From Tilletia caries (Eukaryota; Basidiomycota; Exobasidiomycetes; Tilletiales; Tilletiaceae): a DNA stretch of 64,000 nucleotides. Under the pieces are notes generated by a model that was given only the letters and a program-made list of their open reading frames with translations, was not told the origin of the DNA and did not search any database. This document shows, one piece after another, positions 30,322 to 50,473 of the stretch. A program made the position numbers and the translations under genes. Numbering within the stretch: position 1 is the stretch's first letter; the number at the start of each line of letters is the position of its first letter. Where the stretch lies: assembly GCA_032718865.1 (NCBI GenBank), contig JALUTQ010000004.1, positions 1,488,001-1,552,000 on the forward strand, in the 5' to 3' direction.

Positions 30322-31246
30322 TCTCTTTTGCAGGAAACCGTTCCCTCATCCCTATCACCCTTTCATTCTCGCACACGTACCCGCTCACCGCTGTGTTGCA
30401 TGGACATTCGAAATCTGGTGGACCGTGGACCAGTAGTAGTACACCTTTTCCGAAGGTTTCAGTCAGCACACCCGCGATATTGATGACATCCTCAAGAAGG
30501 TGAGGCACGTCTTAGGAAGCGTTTCTGACGATCTCTTGTGCTGTGATCTGATCTCACTCCCTGTCTCCCCACAGGCCCTCGACGAGCTCCTGATCCAGCA
30601 AGTCAGCACCGGTATCCGCTCCAGCTTGGAAAAGACCAAGCAACTGTCGCAGATCGTCCAGATCGTCGTCAACGCTGAGCACTTCCGTCTGGCGTGCGAA
30701 GAACTCGAGAACCTCCTCATCGCCCTCCGTGCCCCTCATCGCGGCGGCAAACTCAAACTCGACGCTTCGTCGCATTTCGCAAGGACGCTGCAGATGGCAC
30801 AGGGGAGAATCGACGGTGCGATTGAGGAGAAGCTCGCGCAGTTCTTGGAGATGGGGACCTTTGAGTGGACGCCGCAACGGGCCCGGTCCGAGGGTCGGAC
30901 GGGCGCGACTGGTGCTGGTGCTGGTGCTGCGTCAACGACGCCGACGCATCTGGTGGAGCTGATGCGCTGGTTGGCTGATGTTGTGGAGAGTGTGCTTGCG
31001 TTGCTGAAGGAGGAGACCAAAGTTGGCACGTATCAGCGCGCGTTTGGGTACGTCGCCAACCACATGCTCGTACGTATGACCGTGTTTCTCAGGACATCCC
31101 TTTCTGAAGTTGTTTTCGATCAGATCTGCTAATGCCCCTCCGCCTCGCCTCCACTCGCTCGACAGTACGGAACGTTGCTCGTCAAGGATGAACCGTCGCT
31201 CAATCTCAAGGCCGAGGTCAACTTTCTGTTCGAGAAGTAGCGAGAT
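30322..31246 (+). pseudogene. SEC15 fragment (exons 6-8 with introns)
   Basis: Copy of SEC15 positions 3322-4230, including both introns, so it arose by DNA duplication and not from mRNA. The exon 7 equivalent differs at only about ten of 495 positions. The exon 6 equivalent carries indels and frame shifts. In the exon 8 equivalent a 15-bp stretch is missing and the frame ends at TAG 31238-31240. It lacks exons 1-5 and 9. The remaining open stretch (about 210 codons) is a relic. It sits exactly between SSP units B and C. Confidence 0.92.
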
Positions 31247-31621
31247 TTTACTCATCTATAGGCTATAGATTCATACTCAAAGCTCGAGGGCAAAACATAC
31301 TTATGTCGTCGATAAATCAGGTCACAGCAACGTTTCAACAGTACCGCAGGAGAGCAGGAGGTGAGCACAGCTTTGCACCCGTCTATTCGTGCTGCGGGTC
31401 CATGGCTGATCATTCTTCCCCCGTTACATGCATTGCCGAGTTTGTACCACAACCGTCCGTCAAGTTTTATGCACCGACTCCACGCTCTCCTTTCACCTAT
31501 CACCATCACAAACTGAGTCGATGAAGACCAGCGGGTACGCGACGCCCCGGTTTGAGCTAGTCTTTTTCTTCATTGCTCCCCTTCTGTCTTTGGGGACCAA
31601 CAGAGCTGCGCCGACTCATTA

Positions 31622-31932
31622 GGGGTATTCAGCTCAACCCTGAGGCGTTCAGGGCGGCTTTTGCAGAAAACTCATCTGAGCGCCTTGAACTGAATACCCC
31701 CACAGAGAGCCCCTTCAGACCGTACCTTCAAAACAGGTCTGATCATTTTTCCATGAGATTCCAAACCCAGAGAGAATCTTTCTGACGTTCAGAACTTTTC
31801 TGAGGGCTCCAAGGTGCTCTGGAAACTTCTGACCGCTCACAGGAAAATTTGTATGTGAAATGAGACGGCATCTTCCAGAAGTTTTCTGGGTCAGAAGACT
31901 CCTGAACGCCTCAGGGTTGAGCTGAATACCCC
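31622..31932. mobile_element. foldback MITE
   Basis: 311 bp with inverted ends GGGGTATTCAGCTCAACCC flanked by TA (31620-31621, 31933-31934). An extra inverted copy of the end sequence (TGAACTGAATACCCCC, 31689-31704) makes the left 83 bp a hairpin by itself. No coding capacity. Confidence 0.75.
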
Positions 31933-32462
31933 TATTGTTGCGCCGACTCATCGTTCATCAGAGTGGTTGGTCAGATGGGGCTTCGAATTGTCACGTCAGA
32001 AGCACTACGTACGACGTACGACGTACGACATTCCTTTTGCTCGACTTTGATTCGTCATTCATTATTCATTATCGATTCATTATTTATGAAGTCATACGGT
32101 GAGGGAAGGACGTGTGAAAAAGTTTGCGTCGCGCGCGGGAAAACGATCTGATCAGGACGCCTACCACATCGTTGGTCGCCCTTCTCACATCTCACTATCT
32201 CACTGCTCGGTTCATCGTCATCTTCTTCCCTCTCAATCCCAGCGTCCCAACCATCCTTCCCCTTCCAGTGGCATCTCGCTATGGACCTGAACTGACCAGA
32301 CCTATTGGTTCTCTCACATACACGTGTATCAAATGATTTACTACAGTATTTGACGCAGCAAGACCAAGACGGGGCGTTACGTTTAGCCGCCCCAGGCAAT
32401 GCTCAAGGCATTGTCCGTTGCTGACCTGACTACTTGCTCAGACTACGCCGGGGGGATGGGGT

Positions 32463-32470
32463 TATAAATA
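32463..32470 (+). promoter_or_regulatory. TATA box of SSP copy C
   Basis: TATAAATA 126 bp upstream of the SSP-C start codon, conserved in place with copy A. Confidence 0.6.
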
Positions 32471-32588
32471 ATGGGCGTGCTGCTCATACTGATTCAACCT
32501 TTCTCACTCATCTGGCCCAACACCCCCTTTCTTCACCAGCTCGCCCTGCACATCTTGCTACCCAACATCGCATCAAAGAATACATCCA

Positions 32589-33110
32589 ATGTTCTTCCCT
32601 CGCATTCTCCTTATCGTGCCCTTCCTCCTTCTCGCCACACTGGCTAATTCTGCATCTCCATCCAACGGGCAGGGCCCGTCCCCTGTAAGTACATCGACCG
32701 ACTGACCCGATCTCGCAGGTACTTTCGATTTGAGACACTGACATCTTTCTTTCTTTCTTGATGTGCAGCCACCTGAAAACCGCCCAATCCTGCCAGGTGT
32801 ACCGGCAGCCGATTATTGGACCGGAGAGCACCGTAAGTTCCCACATGTTCAGTCCACAAGCAAACTCCTTCATGACAGCAGCATCTGACATTGGAGCGCC
32901 CCATCTTCTGTGATGCGAGGAGCAGAACGACTCACCCAGAAGTTCAATGGTATTTTTACTCAGGTGGAAGCGGCCGGATTTCACCAGTGGAACCTTCTGA
33001 CAGCTGCGCAGCGTGCACGCGTTCAGAAGCTGCTCGACGAGGCAAACGGAGTTCGCCTGCAGGTCCAGGAAGCCGCACGAATGGTCGAGCTTTTCCGTGG
33101 TCCACGCTGA
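32589..33110 (+). CDS. small secreted protein, copy C
   Basis: Predicted secreted protein of 114 residues, third member of the family. Exons 32589-32684, 32769-32832 and 32926-33110; exon 2 is exactly 64 nt in all three copies and intron phases agree. Signal peptide MFFPRILLIVPFLLLATLAN, likely cut after NSA. The mature part has the shared PPE.RP start and a C-terminal region (QKFNGIFTQVEAAGFHQWN, RVQKLLDEANGVRLQVQEAA) rich in charged helix-like sequence. Copies A and C keep the signal peptide and gene structure while the mature parts have diverged clearly, a pattern often seen in host-interaction proteins. Function is unknown. Confidence 0.78.
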
Positions 33111-33826
33111 TTGCTGTTGTCACCACAGACGTTTGAAAGAATGGTCACATGTACAACGAACATCGACGCTGAATTGCATTATGTGCATGCGTTGAAGTAG
33201 CTTTATGATACGCGTTACGGGCTGTACGTGAAAGGCTGGAGAGATGCGTAGTCATCACGTACAGATTGAGGGTGGGAAACAACGATCTGGAATATGTGAG
33301 GACGGTAAGCTCGTCATACATTCGGATTGAGAAGGTCGACGAACGTTCGAGTGTTGAAGTAGCGTTCTGCGTGAGGCATGAGAATACCTCTGGAATGCCT
33401 ACTGCTTCTTGTTGCTATCTTTTTATGGACGCTCCCTGCGGCCTGCAGTCTTGACCACAGGAAACCTATGAAGCGAGAAGGAGCGTATCGTCCGTGATTC
33501 GGGAGGAGGAGCAGGTAGAGACTGAAGGTGATGTAATGCAGTGCTTGATTGGAAACAGGACGCTCTGCGCAAAGATTCGCTGAGCTGGTGCGACTTTGGG
33601 AGTGGTGACTGGTGGAATCGCGAAAATGGGACGACGCTTGAAAGATGCAGACAACCGAATGCGGAGACGAGTGTGAACGCCGGGAGTTGGATCTTGTGTC
33701 GTTGTTGTGTGTTGATAGCTTGCGGAAATTCGTCACGAGAAGAATGGGCCTCACATGCAATCCCCTCTCCGCTCTTGGTCAGGGGGTTGGGTCCGAGGCT
33801 CAGCTGTGACCAACAAGGCGCCACGA

Positions 33827-36700
33827 TCAAACAACGGGAGGCAGCGCCACGAGGTCGGCCGGATCCTCGCCGTGCTCCATAACGTACTTCTCGTGGAAGC
33901 GGCGCTGGCTCCGGTAGTTCGCCATCAGCTCGTAAGCGCACACACCCGCATCGGTGTGACTCTGGCCGGCAACGAGACGCAGAGCTGCTTCGGCGACACT
34001 GTAGCGATCAGTGCCGTTCATGCGGAGCATACTCCACGGTGTCGTCGTCGTGCCCTGCTCCATGAACCCAAGCACCTTCATCTTGCGTGCCGACGCACCG
34101 CCTGCACCACCACCGGAGCTACGGCCACCCGGAACACAAATGTGGCTCAAACGGTCGCCCAGCAGGCCCTTGATCACAGATGGGTATCCGTGGAAGTTGA
34201 ACACCACCGGCTTGTCCACAGTGAACAGCGAGGCCATCCCCTCGTCTGAGAGCGCGTGTGGATGCTCGCCGCGGTCCGAAAGGATCAGCAAGTCTGTCAC
34301 GTTGACGACCCGAACACGAAGAGACGGAACGTCTCGAGCCAAGATGTTACGAGCCGCGATGACCTCCGCAGTCAGCTCGACGCCGATGCCGACGAGCACG
34401 ACGTCCGGGTCGCGTCCGCCGTCAGTCGAGTAGGAACGGAATACCGACGCGCCAGCTACGCAGTGCTTGTGAGCTTCTTCGGGGGAGAGCCAGGTGGGCG
34501 AGGGGTGCTTGCTCCCGACGATGAGGTTGATGTAGCCTCTGGAGCGGAGGCAGTGGTCCATCACAGAAACGGCCGTGTTTGCATCCGGAGGGAGGTAGAT
34601 GCGTGCAACCTGGTGGGGAAGGTTCATGAGGGAGTTCATAAGGCCTGGGTTCTGGAGCAGCGTATGATAAACAACGGTCAGCTCTCGTGAAGTACAGAGA
34701 AGGGGATGCACTGGCTGACTGGCTATCTGCTCACCTGGTGCGAAGCCCCATTATGCTCCTGGCGGTAGAGAGTGCTAGTCTCAACGTAGGTGATCGAGTA
34801 CGGCCACGGGCGGAAGGTTACCTCGCTGATGTTCTTCAAGAACTTGGCGTACTGCTCCATCATGGTCGTAACGATCGGAAGGAAACTCTCGTATGAAGGG
34901 AACAGCGCGACACCGCCCATCAGCGCATAGCCTTCCGCGAAGGCTTGCAGAGTGTGCTCGCTCAGCATCTCGATCACACGTCCGCCTTTCTGCTGTCCCG
35001 TCACCTTTACCGAGGTGGCTGGGTCGGGCTGGAAGTTGCGTCCAGTCGTGCCATCCTCGAGCAGCTTTGCCAAGTGGTTCGAAACAAGCTCATCTGGCGA
35101 GAAGACCCTGAATGATTTGCAGCTGGCGGCCAGGGCTGCGACCAGATCTCCGCACGCGTCCATCTCGCTTCGCATCTCGCCCTTCTTTCCCGCAAAGTCT
35201 TGCCAGTCGGGGGTCGCGAAGGAAGGCGGTTCTCGGTAGAGCTCCTTGACCTGACCCATGAGGTTATGAGGTTGCACCGGCAGCATGTCGGAGATGACCT
35301 CTGCCAGGAAGGTCGGATTGTTGGGTCGGAACCACTTGTGAGGCTGGTAGCTCTGCAGCCACTTCTCCAGCACCTTGAAGTGATGCTCGTTCTTGTGCGG
35401 GTTGGTCACAGGAACTTGGTGAGAGCGGAACGAGTTCTCCAAGGGCACACCGTCCAGCGTTGGAGGGGCTCCCCAGCCTTTGGGCGAGAGCATAATGATC
35501 ATAGGCCATCGAGGCTTCATCAGTGGAGATCCGTACCGAGCTGCGTTCTGAATCTTGAAGATCTCCTGGTGGGCCCACTCAAGCGAGCGAGCCATCTCGC
35601 GGTCAAACTCGAGAGCAGCCGCGTCACCGGGTACCGTGTGGCCATCGACGAGCTTCTCATAGCTGACGATGCGAGGCTGGTAGCCGTAACCAGAGAAGAG
35701 TGCCAAAAGCTCGGCCTCGTCCATGGTGCCGAAGATTGTGGGCTCAGCGATCTTGATTCAGTAAAATATGGAAACAGACGTCTTTATCAACTGTGAAGAT
35801 AGCACCGATGTTTACGCGTATACGTTCGAAGAACTGACCTTAAACTTGTTGACATGCAAGATGGGCAAGACGGCGCCGGACTCGGAGGGGTCGATGTACT
35901 TGTGAGCATGCCACGCGGCTGCCGTTGGACCTGTCTCAGCCTCGCCGTCGCCGATGACTGCGACAGCAATGAGGTCCGGCTTGTCCATGATCGCGCCGTA
36001 GGCAACTCCGAGCGCATATCCGAGCTCGCCACCCTCGATGATGCTTCCCGGAACGCTGCCGTTGACTGTGAGCGGTGTCGGAGAGTCAGAGAAAGAAACG
36101 TTACAAACCTGCTTTCTCCAAAGAGAACTCACGATGGCTTGGCCGATCAAGGCCTGGCCAGGAGAACTTCTTGACAAAGTTGTGCACGCCAACCGCAGAC
36201 AGCTCCTCGTCCTGGTAGAAACGCGAGATCGATCCCTCCAAGTAGAGGCATCCAAGCACTCCGGGAGCGCCGTGGCCTGGGCCCGTGACGAAGAGGTGTC
36301 GGCGCCAAGTGGTCTGCTCGGAGGGAACGTTGTGAGCGCCATTCGGGTGCTCTCCGTCTGCTCCATTCTGGTGGTGAGACGTCTTTTCCTCATGACGACG
36401 AAGCAATGCTGTGACGTGAGCATAGGCGAAGATCAGTCCCGGTGCCGTGCCATGGTGGCCCAGGAGACGAGGCTTGAGATGGTCGTGTGCGAGCGGCTTT
36501 TGAAGCAGGACGTTGTCCTTAAGGTAGATTTGCGCTACGCTCAGGTAGTTTGCAGCCTTCTGGAAGGCCTGAATCGGCGCAAAGTCGATGTTTGCGACGT
36601 GCTTGTTGACATCCTCGCCGATAGTCGCGCTGAGGACGTCCACGATTTGAGAGGGAATGGCCGAAGGCACTGGGAAGTCGGTCTTGTGCATTTGTTCCAT
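33827..36700 (-). CDS. phosphoketolase (Xfp/Xpk family)
   Basis: Thiamine-diphosphate enzyme that splits xylulose 5-phosphate or fructose 6-phosphate with phosphate to acetyl phosphate plus glyceraldehyde 3-phosphate or erythrose 4-phosphate, in the cytosol. Exons 36133-36700, 35839-36065, 34735-35751 and 33827-34651 join in frame to 878 residues, near the family's 800-850. Family blocks: GTAPGLIFAYAHVTALLRRH, VTGPGHGAPGVLGCLYLEGS, IIEGGELGYALGVAYGAIMD, the ThDP motif VIGDGEAETGPTAAAWHAHK, MIIMLSPKGWGAPPTLDGVP, VMDHCLRSRGYINLIVGSKH and VVFNFHGYPSVIKGLLGDR. Start is ATG 36700, 425 bp beyond the stop codon of the ATR gene on the same strand. Substrate preference and any acetate-kinase partner cannot be read from this window. 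Confidence 0.95.
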
Positions 36701-37125
36701 CTTGCAACGTTTCTCGATGACCAGGGCCAGATGAGCGAAGGGATGGTGATGGGTGTTCTGGGGTGAAGCTGGGAGGAGGAGGAAAGGGAAGAGGTAAGCA
36801 TCGAGGCGGGTGGCAAGGCGGGGGGCGCGCGATGCTTTTAAAGGTGATCGGATGCTTGCTTGGCGAACCCAGTGTCGATCTTGCTTGCCACCTGTCTCAT
36901 CGAGCCTCCCCTCCTGACCCTGAAGGGGTAAGAAGTCTTGCGGCTATGAGAAGCCTTAACAAGCATAATGGCAGATCAGCATTATGGGCCTGCCCAAACA
37001 TGAAAAGCACTCCGGAGGGCGAGTCCATGGTCGACACGATTCCTGGTGAGCACATGGACTGTGCACGCCTCACAAAGTTCAGCCTCACTCCCAAACAGGA
37101 AGATCAAAGAATGACTGGCGATCGA

Positions 37126-46414
<9,289 letters not shown>

Positions 46415-46599
46415 GGTTCACGAAGCGCCTCAAGGCCTGTATCCGGCGCGAGTGTACGTCCTGTTCTGCTGCCTTTCTGCCTGTGCCTCGATGCTGATGT
46501 TGGAGAGCCATTCGTCCGAGCGCCCCATCATCCGCAGGGACGAAAGTCAGTGTTGGTCTCTCTGGTCCTTCTCGCCCTCGACACGGAACGCGCTGGCCC

Positions 46600-46713
46600 A
46601 CGCGACGCGACGCGCTTCATGTGTTGATCTGCTCGCATGATCATCGTCGTCTAAATATGAGTTCGCCACCTTGGCAGCGAGGTCCAGGACTAGGATCTTT
46701 TAAGTACACGCGT
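46600..46713. promoter_or_regulatory. MCB-type (MBF) motifs in the ATR-PSO2 divergent promoter
   Basis: The 315 bp between the start codons of the ATR and PSO2 genes contain three overlapping ACGCGA/ACGCGC cores (ACGCGACGCGACGCGC, 46600-46615) and a canonical MluI cell-cycle box ACGCGT (46708-46713), 17 bp from the PSO2 ATG. In yeasts MBF binds such boxes at S-phase and DNA-repair genes. Use here is inference. Confidence 0.5.
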
Positions 46714-46729
46714 GTCACACAGGGGCAGC

Positions 46730-49560
46730 ATGGCATCGCCCGCGAAGCGACGGCGCACGTCGCCCACCAAGCCACAGCAGGGCAAGGCGTCGGGCTCGAG
46801 CGGTGGGCAGAGGTCGGTCCTCAGCTTTTTTGGAGCGGCAGCGGCCTCGTCGAGCTCATCGCCTTCAAAGAATCAAGCGGAACGTCAAGTGAGCGACGGG
46901 GAAGGCGAAGACGATGATGCGGACGTCGTAGTCATAGATTCGAAAAGACCCAAGGCGTCGGGTCCAAGAACCGCCTGGAAGCCTACGGCCAAGCTCGGAC
47001 CGGGCAGCTCCTATGTCATGCCTGCTCCTGCCTCACCTCAGAGTCCACAAAAGGAGGCTGATGTGCAGTGTCCGATCTGTGGTCGTTCGTTTCCTTTCCG
47101 GCAGGTCGCTGCGCATGCGGGCTCCTGTCTTGACTTTCAGCCCACCGAAGCTTCGACCTCATCAGCAGCGGCGTCAACTTCTGCAACGAGCATGGCCGAT
47201 GCGCCGGACAACAGCAGCGCAAATGTCAGCGCTGCGCCTCTCGAGCGCGCCAAGAAGATGAGCTCCGAACGCAAATTTCATCCTGCGCACCAGAATATGG
47301 AAACCTTGGAGACTAAGCCGCTTTCGTTGAGGAAGGCCTCAACATCGGCCAGCAATCAGGCCGAGGGAAGCGCTGCCGTGCCGTCAGTCGCGGCCAATGT
47401 CTTCGCGCATCTGATGAATTCCCACTCCGCGCTCAAGCAATGGGCTTCTGCAGATGCTGCCGAGAGCCACAACGCAGCTGCCAGGGGCAAGTCGCACAGC
47501 AACAATCCGCGCGCTGCACCCTTCTACAAAATCGTCACAGGGACACCAATCAGCGTCGACGCCTTCCGATTCGGGAAGATCGAGGGCTGTACTGCCTATT
47601 TCCTCACGCACTTTCATAGCGACCATTACGGTGGCCTGACTGCAAATTGGAGATGGGGTTACATCTACGGAAGCCGAACGACGTGTGCTCTGGTCAAGTC
47701 CCACCTCGGCGTCAACACCAAATGGATTCGCGAGCTACCCATGGAGACGAAGACTTTGATCGAAGACACGGGAGGCGTTCATGTCACACTTCTTGATGCC
47801 AACCACTGCCCCGGAAGTAATCTCTTCCTCTTCGAGGGTCCACAGACGGTCGACATCCTGCGGCCTGGACAATCTCGATACTCTGGTAAGAAACATTTTC
47901 GTGCACTGCACTGCGGCGACTTCCGCGCATCCCCGCGGCACACAAATCATCCACAGGTGCTTGGCGTCGAGAATGTGGCCGACGAAAGCGAGCTGCAGGC
48001 TCCGCTACTGGATCTAGCTGGTCCCTCAGGCTCTGGCGCTTTTTCAGTTTTCGATTCGCGGACAAACAGCAGTAAAGCTGTGCAGCAACAGCAGGTGAAA
48101 ACACCGAACAACTCGGTCTCTGCACCCAACGGCCAGCAGGGTCAAACGAACCTCAAGTTTCAAAAGATTGATACCGTCTACCTCGACACCACATATCTCA
48201 ACCCTCGTTACTGTTTTCCTGCGCAAGAGCAAGTCGTCCAAGCTTGTGCTGATCTGGTCTCCAGAGAAGCTGCTCGATTTCGCGACTACGCCGAGGCGAT
48301 GGAACAAAAGCAAACAGGTGACGGGCCGGTCAAGCAAGAGAGCTATACAGGCATGATGGGATCTTGGCTCAACAGCAGTCTGGTCCAAAAGGAGGAATGC
48401 CAGAATGACGCGCAAGCTTCCGACGACTTTGCCGCAGCTTCGTCTTCGAAATCACGTATGGTGGATGCGAAGGAGGAGCAACAACGTTCACCAGTATTCG
48501 GTAGCGATGTCAAGCAGGAGGAGTTCGAGGAGGATATGCACGACGGCGAAGAACAATTGTTCCTGGATGATATGGACGATGCGTTAGAGGAGAGCGACCT
48601 ACAAGGTGCCGATGCGGACATGGCGCATGAAGAAGGAATCAGTCCGATCAAGATGGAAGTTCCGGATCCATTTGATTCTGCGGAGGCGCATTCATCGACT
48701 CTCGGCTTGGATGACGCTGCACTCGACATCAAATCCGACGAGCGGGAGCAAACAGATGCACTTTGCTCTCCTTCGAAGGAGAAGAAACCTTTCATGTCTT
48801 GGTTTCCCCCTCGCCCCCCGAATCCGAACGGTCGTCGTAAAAACCGACTGCTCGTTCTGGTGGGAACGTATACGATCGGCAAGGAAAAGATCGTCAAGGC
48901 GTGTGCGAGGGCACTCCAGACCCGCATCTTCTGCCCGATGGCCCGCAAGTACGATGTCTACTCAAAGGTCGAGGACCCGGAGCTTCACGCACTTCTGACG
49001 CGCGACCCTGCCGAGGCCGATGTCTTTGTCACAAATCTTTCAGCCATCAACGGGCAGGGTTTGCATGACCTTGTCGCCGAACTTCGCACGCAAGGGCATG
49101 ACATCAAGCGTGCGATAGCTTTCAGACCCACAGGATGGACGTACAAGCCTCCGGCGGGCATGGACACCACCGCTCCCGACTTGAGGAGGCTCATCGCGTG
49201 GAACCAGTCGAGAAATTTTGGACCAGATCGGCTGTTCCCGACTCGCGATAGTACGCGGGAATATCAGATCTATGGCGTTCCTTACTCTGAACATAGCAGC
49301 TTTGTGAGTTATCACTGTAAGAAATGTCGAAGTGAGATGGTCCAAGCAGCTGACTCGGCTCGTTGCCCTCTCAGTTTGAGCTCACTGCTTTTGCCTTGTC
49401 GCTCGATTACGACCGCATCATTGCGACCGTGAATGTGGGCAATCCCACGTCGCGGGCCAAGATGGAGAAATGGTTCGAAAGGTGGGCGCTGGAGAAGAAG
49501 CGCCGTCGCAAAGCTGGAGAACCTGATCGCTTGCCATCACGGACCGTCGATTACTGGTGA
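46730..49560 (+). CDS. PSO2: DNA interstrand cross-link repair nuclease Pso2/Snm1
   Basis: 5' exonuclease of the metallo-beta-lactamase/beta-CASP family that processes interstrand cross-links in the nucleus. Two exons, 46730-49303 and 49375-49560, give 919 residues. After a basic N-terminus comes a UBZ4-type ubiquitin-binding finger (Cys114, Cys117, His129, Cys133). The nuclease core has the HxHxDH motif at 294-299 (HFHSDH) and LDANHCPGS at 355-363. A long acidic insert (about 480-680, EEFEEDMHDGEEQLFLDDMD) lies inside the catalytic region between LDTTYLNPRYCFP and RLLVLVGTYTIGKEKI. The C-terminal beta-CASP part has YGVPYSEHSSF then DYDRIIATVNVGNP across the intron. ATG 46730 was chosen; only a GTG lies upstream in frame. 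Confidence 0.95.
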
Positions 49561-50473
49561 CTCCCGTCCGGCGGAGTCACGTCCGAACAATACACATAAG
49601 GACGGCAACTCTCAGAGCGTCTTGCACCCTTTCCGAGCTGTCGCAAGAGCTCGAGAATCGTTTCCGCGCTCTCACGGGCGGCTTGGTCTAAGGCAGCGAC
49701 TTGCTGGCTGGATCAGGACCGTTTCTCAAACTGGAACCTTCCCGCGGTCTGTTCAGCGATAAGAACCTCGCAAGGATCCCGGCACACGTCCAAAGAGTGG
49801 GAGCTCTCATCTTTGGCATGGATACTTGTCACCCCCTGCTTGCCCTCGCCACGGACGTGAATTCTTGCCACAACCTACTCCCATCCACTTCCTCGACTGT
49901 AAAGCACCCATCCCTCAATGTATTTCACTCACTCGCAATGTACTACTCGGCCCACTATTCCCCTTCTGTGTGATATATACACATAGTTATCGCCACTACT
50001 TTGAGGGGTAGCTGGGGACGTTCTCGAACACAGCTTGGCGGGCGTGCTACCCGCTCCCACGGATGAGGAGGTCGCTGCCGATCGCGATTCAGAAGAATCT
50101 ACCAACCCGTCCAAAGTCGCGGCCGATGCTGGCTCACAAGGCTCTGCGCCGACGAAGGAAGCCTCACCTTCTGACCCATCAGCTCGAATTTCTGAGGGTG
50201 CGGAAGCGGATGCTGCCGCACTGGCTCGTAGCGTTGACAAGGTCCAATTGCGATAAATAGATACACGCATGTATTCCTTCTTGCTTCGGGAAAGACGAGT
50301 CCAGCGCAGTTGTGCGTCGGCGAGAAAGGATCGTTCAAGGTTGCAAGATAATAAAAAGGAGCAAACCTAAAGGGGGGCACGGTCCATGGAGGCGGCAAAG
50401 AGGCAAGGCAAATGCAAGTAGATTGGGGCGAGTCAAAGACGGCTTCGACTCAAGAATCGACGGACCGATCGTG
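49561..50473. other. PSO2-ERG7 convergent interval with a possible small coding exon
   Basis: Mostly non-coding 3' flank. At 50034-50256, after a CAG at 50031-50033, a plus-strand frame reads PAPTDEEVAADRDSEESTN and continues Ala/Ser/Glu-rich to a stop at 50254-50256, with no ATG. Its composition looks like protein, but there is no homology I recognise and no upstream exon I can support. Confidence 0.3.

Larger units (their letters stand above)
31285..33720 (+). repeat. duplicated unit C (secreted-protein gene plus flanks)
   Basis: Matches unit A and B from the ACTTATGTCG(T/C)CGATAAATCAGG block through the SSP gene to the GGACGCTCCCTGCGGCCTGC block (33427; B copy 30019) and GGATCTTGTGTCGTTGTTG (33690; B copy 30262). 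Interrupted only by the MITE at 31622-31932. Confidence 0.75.

Noticed and set aside
30500..31132. 210-codon ORF as an independent gene
   Set aside because: It is exon 7 of the SEC15 fragment read through flanking intron sequence.
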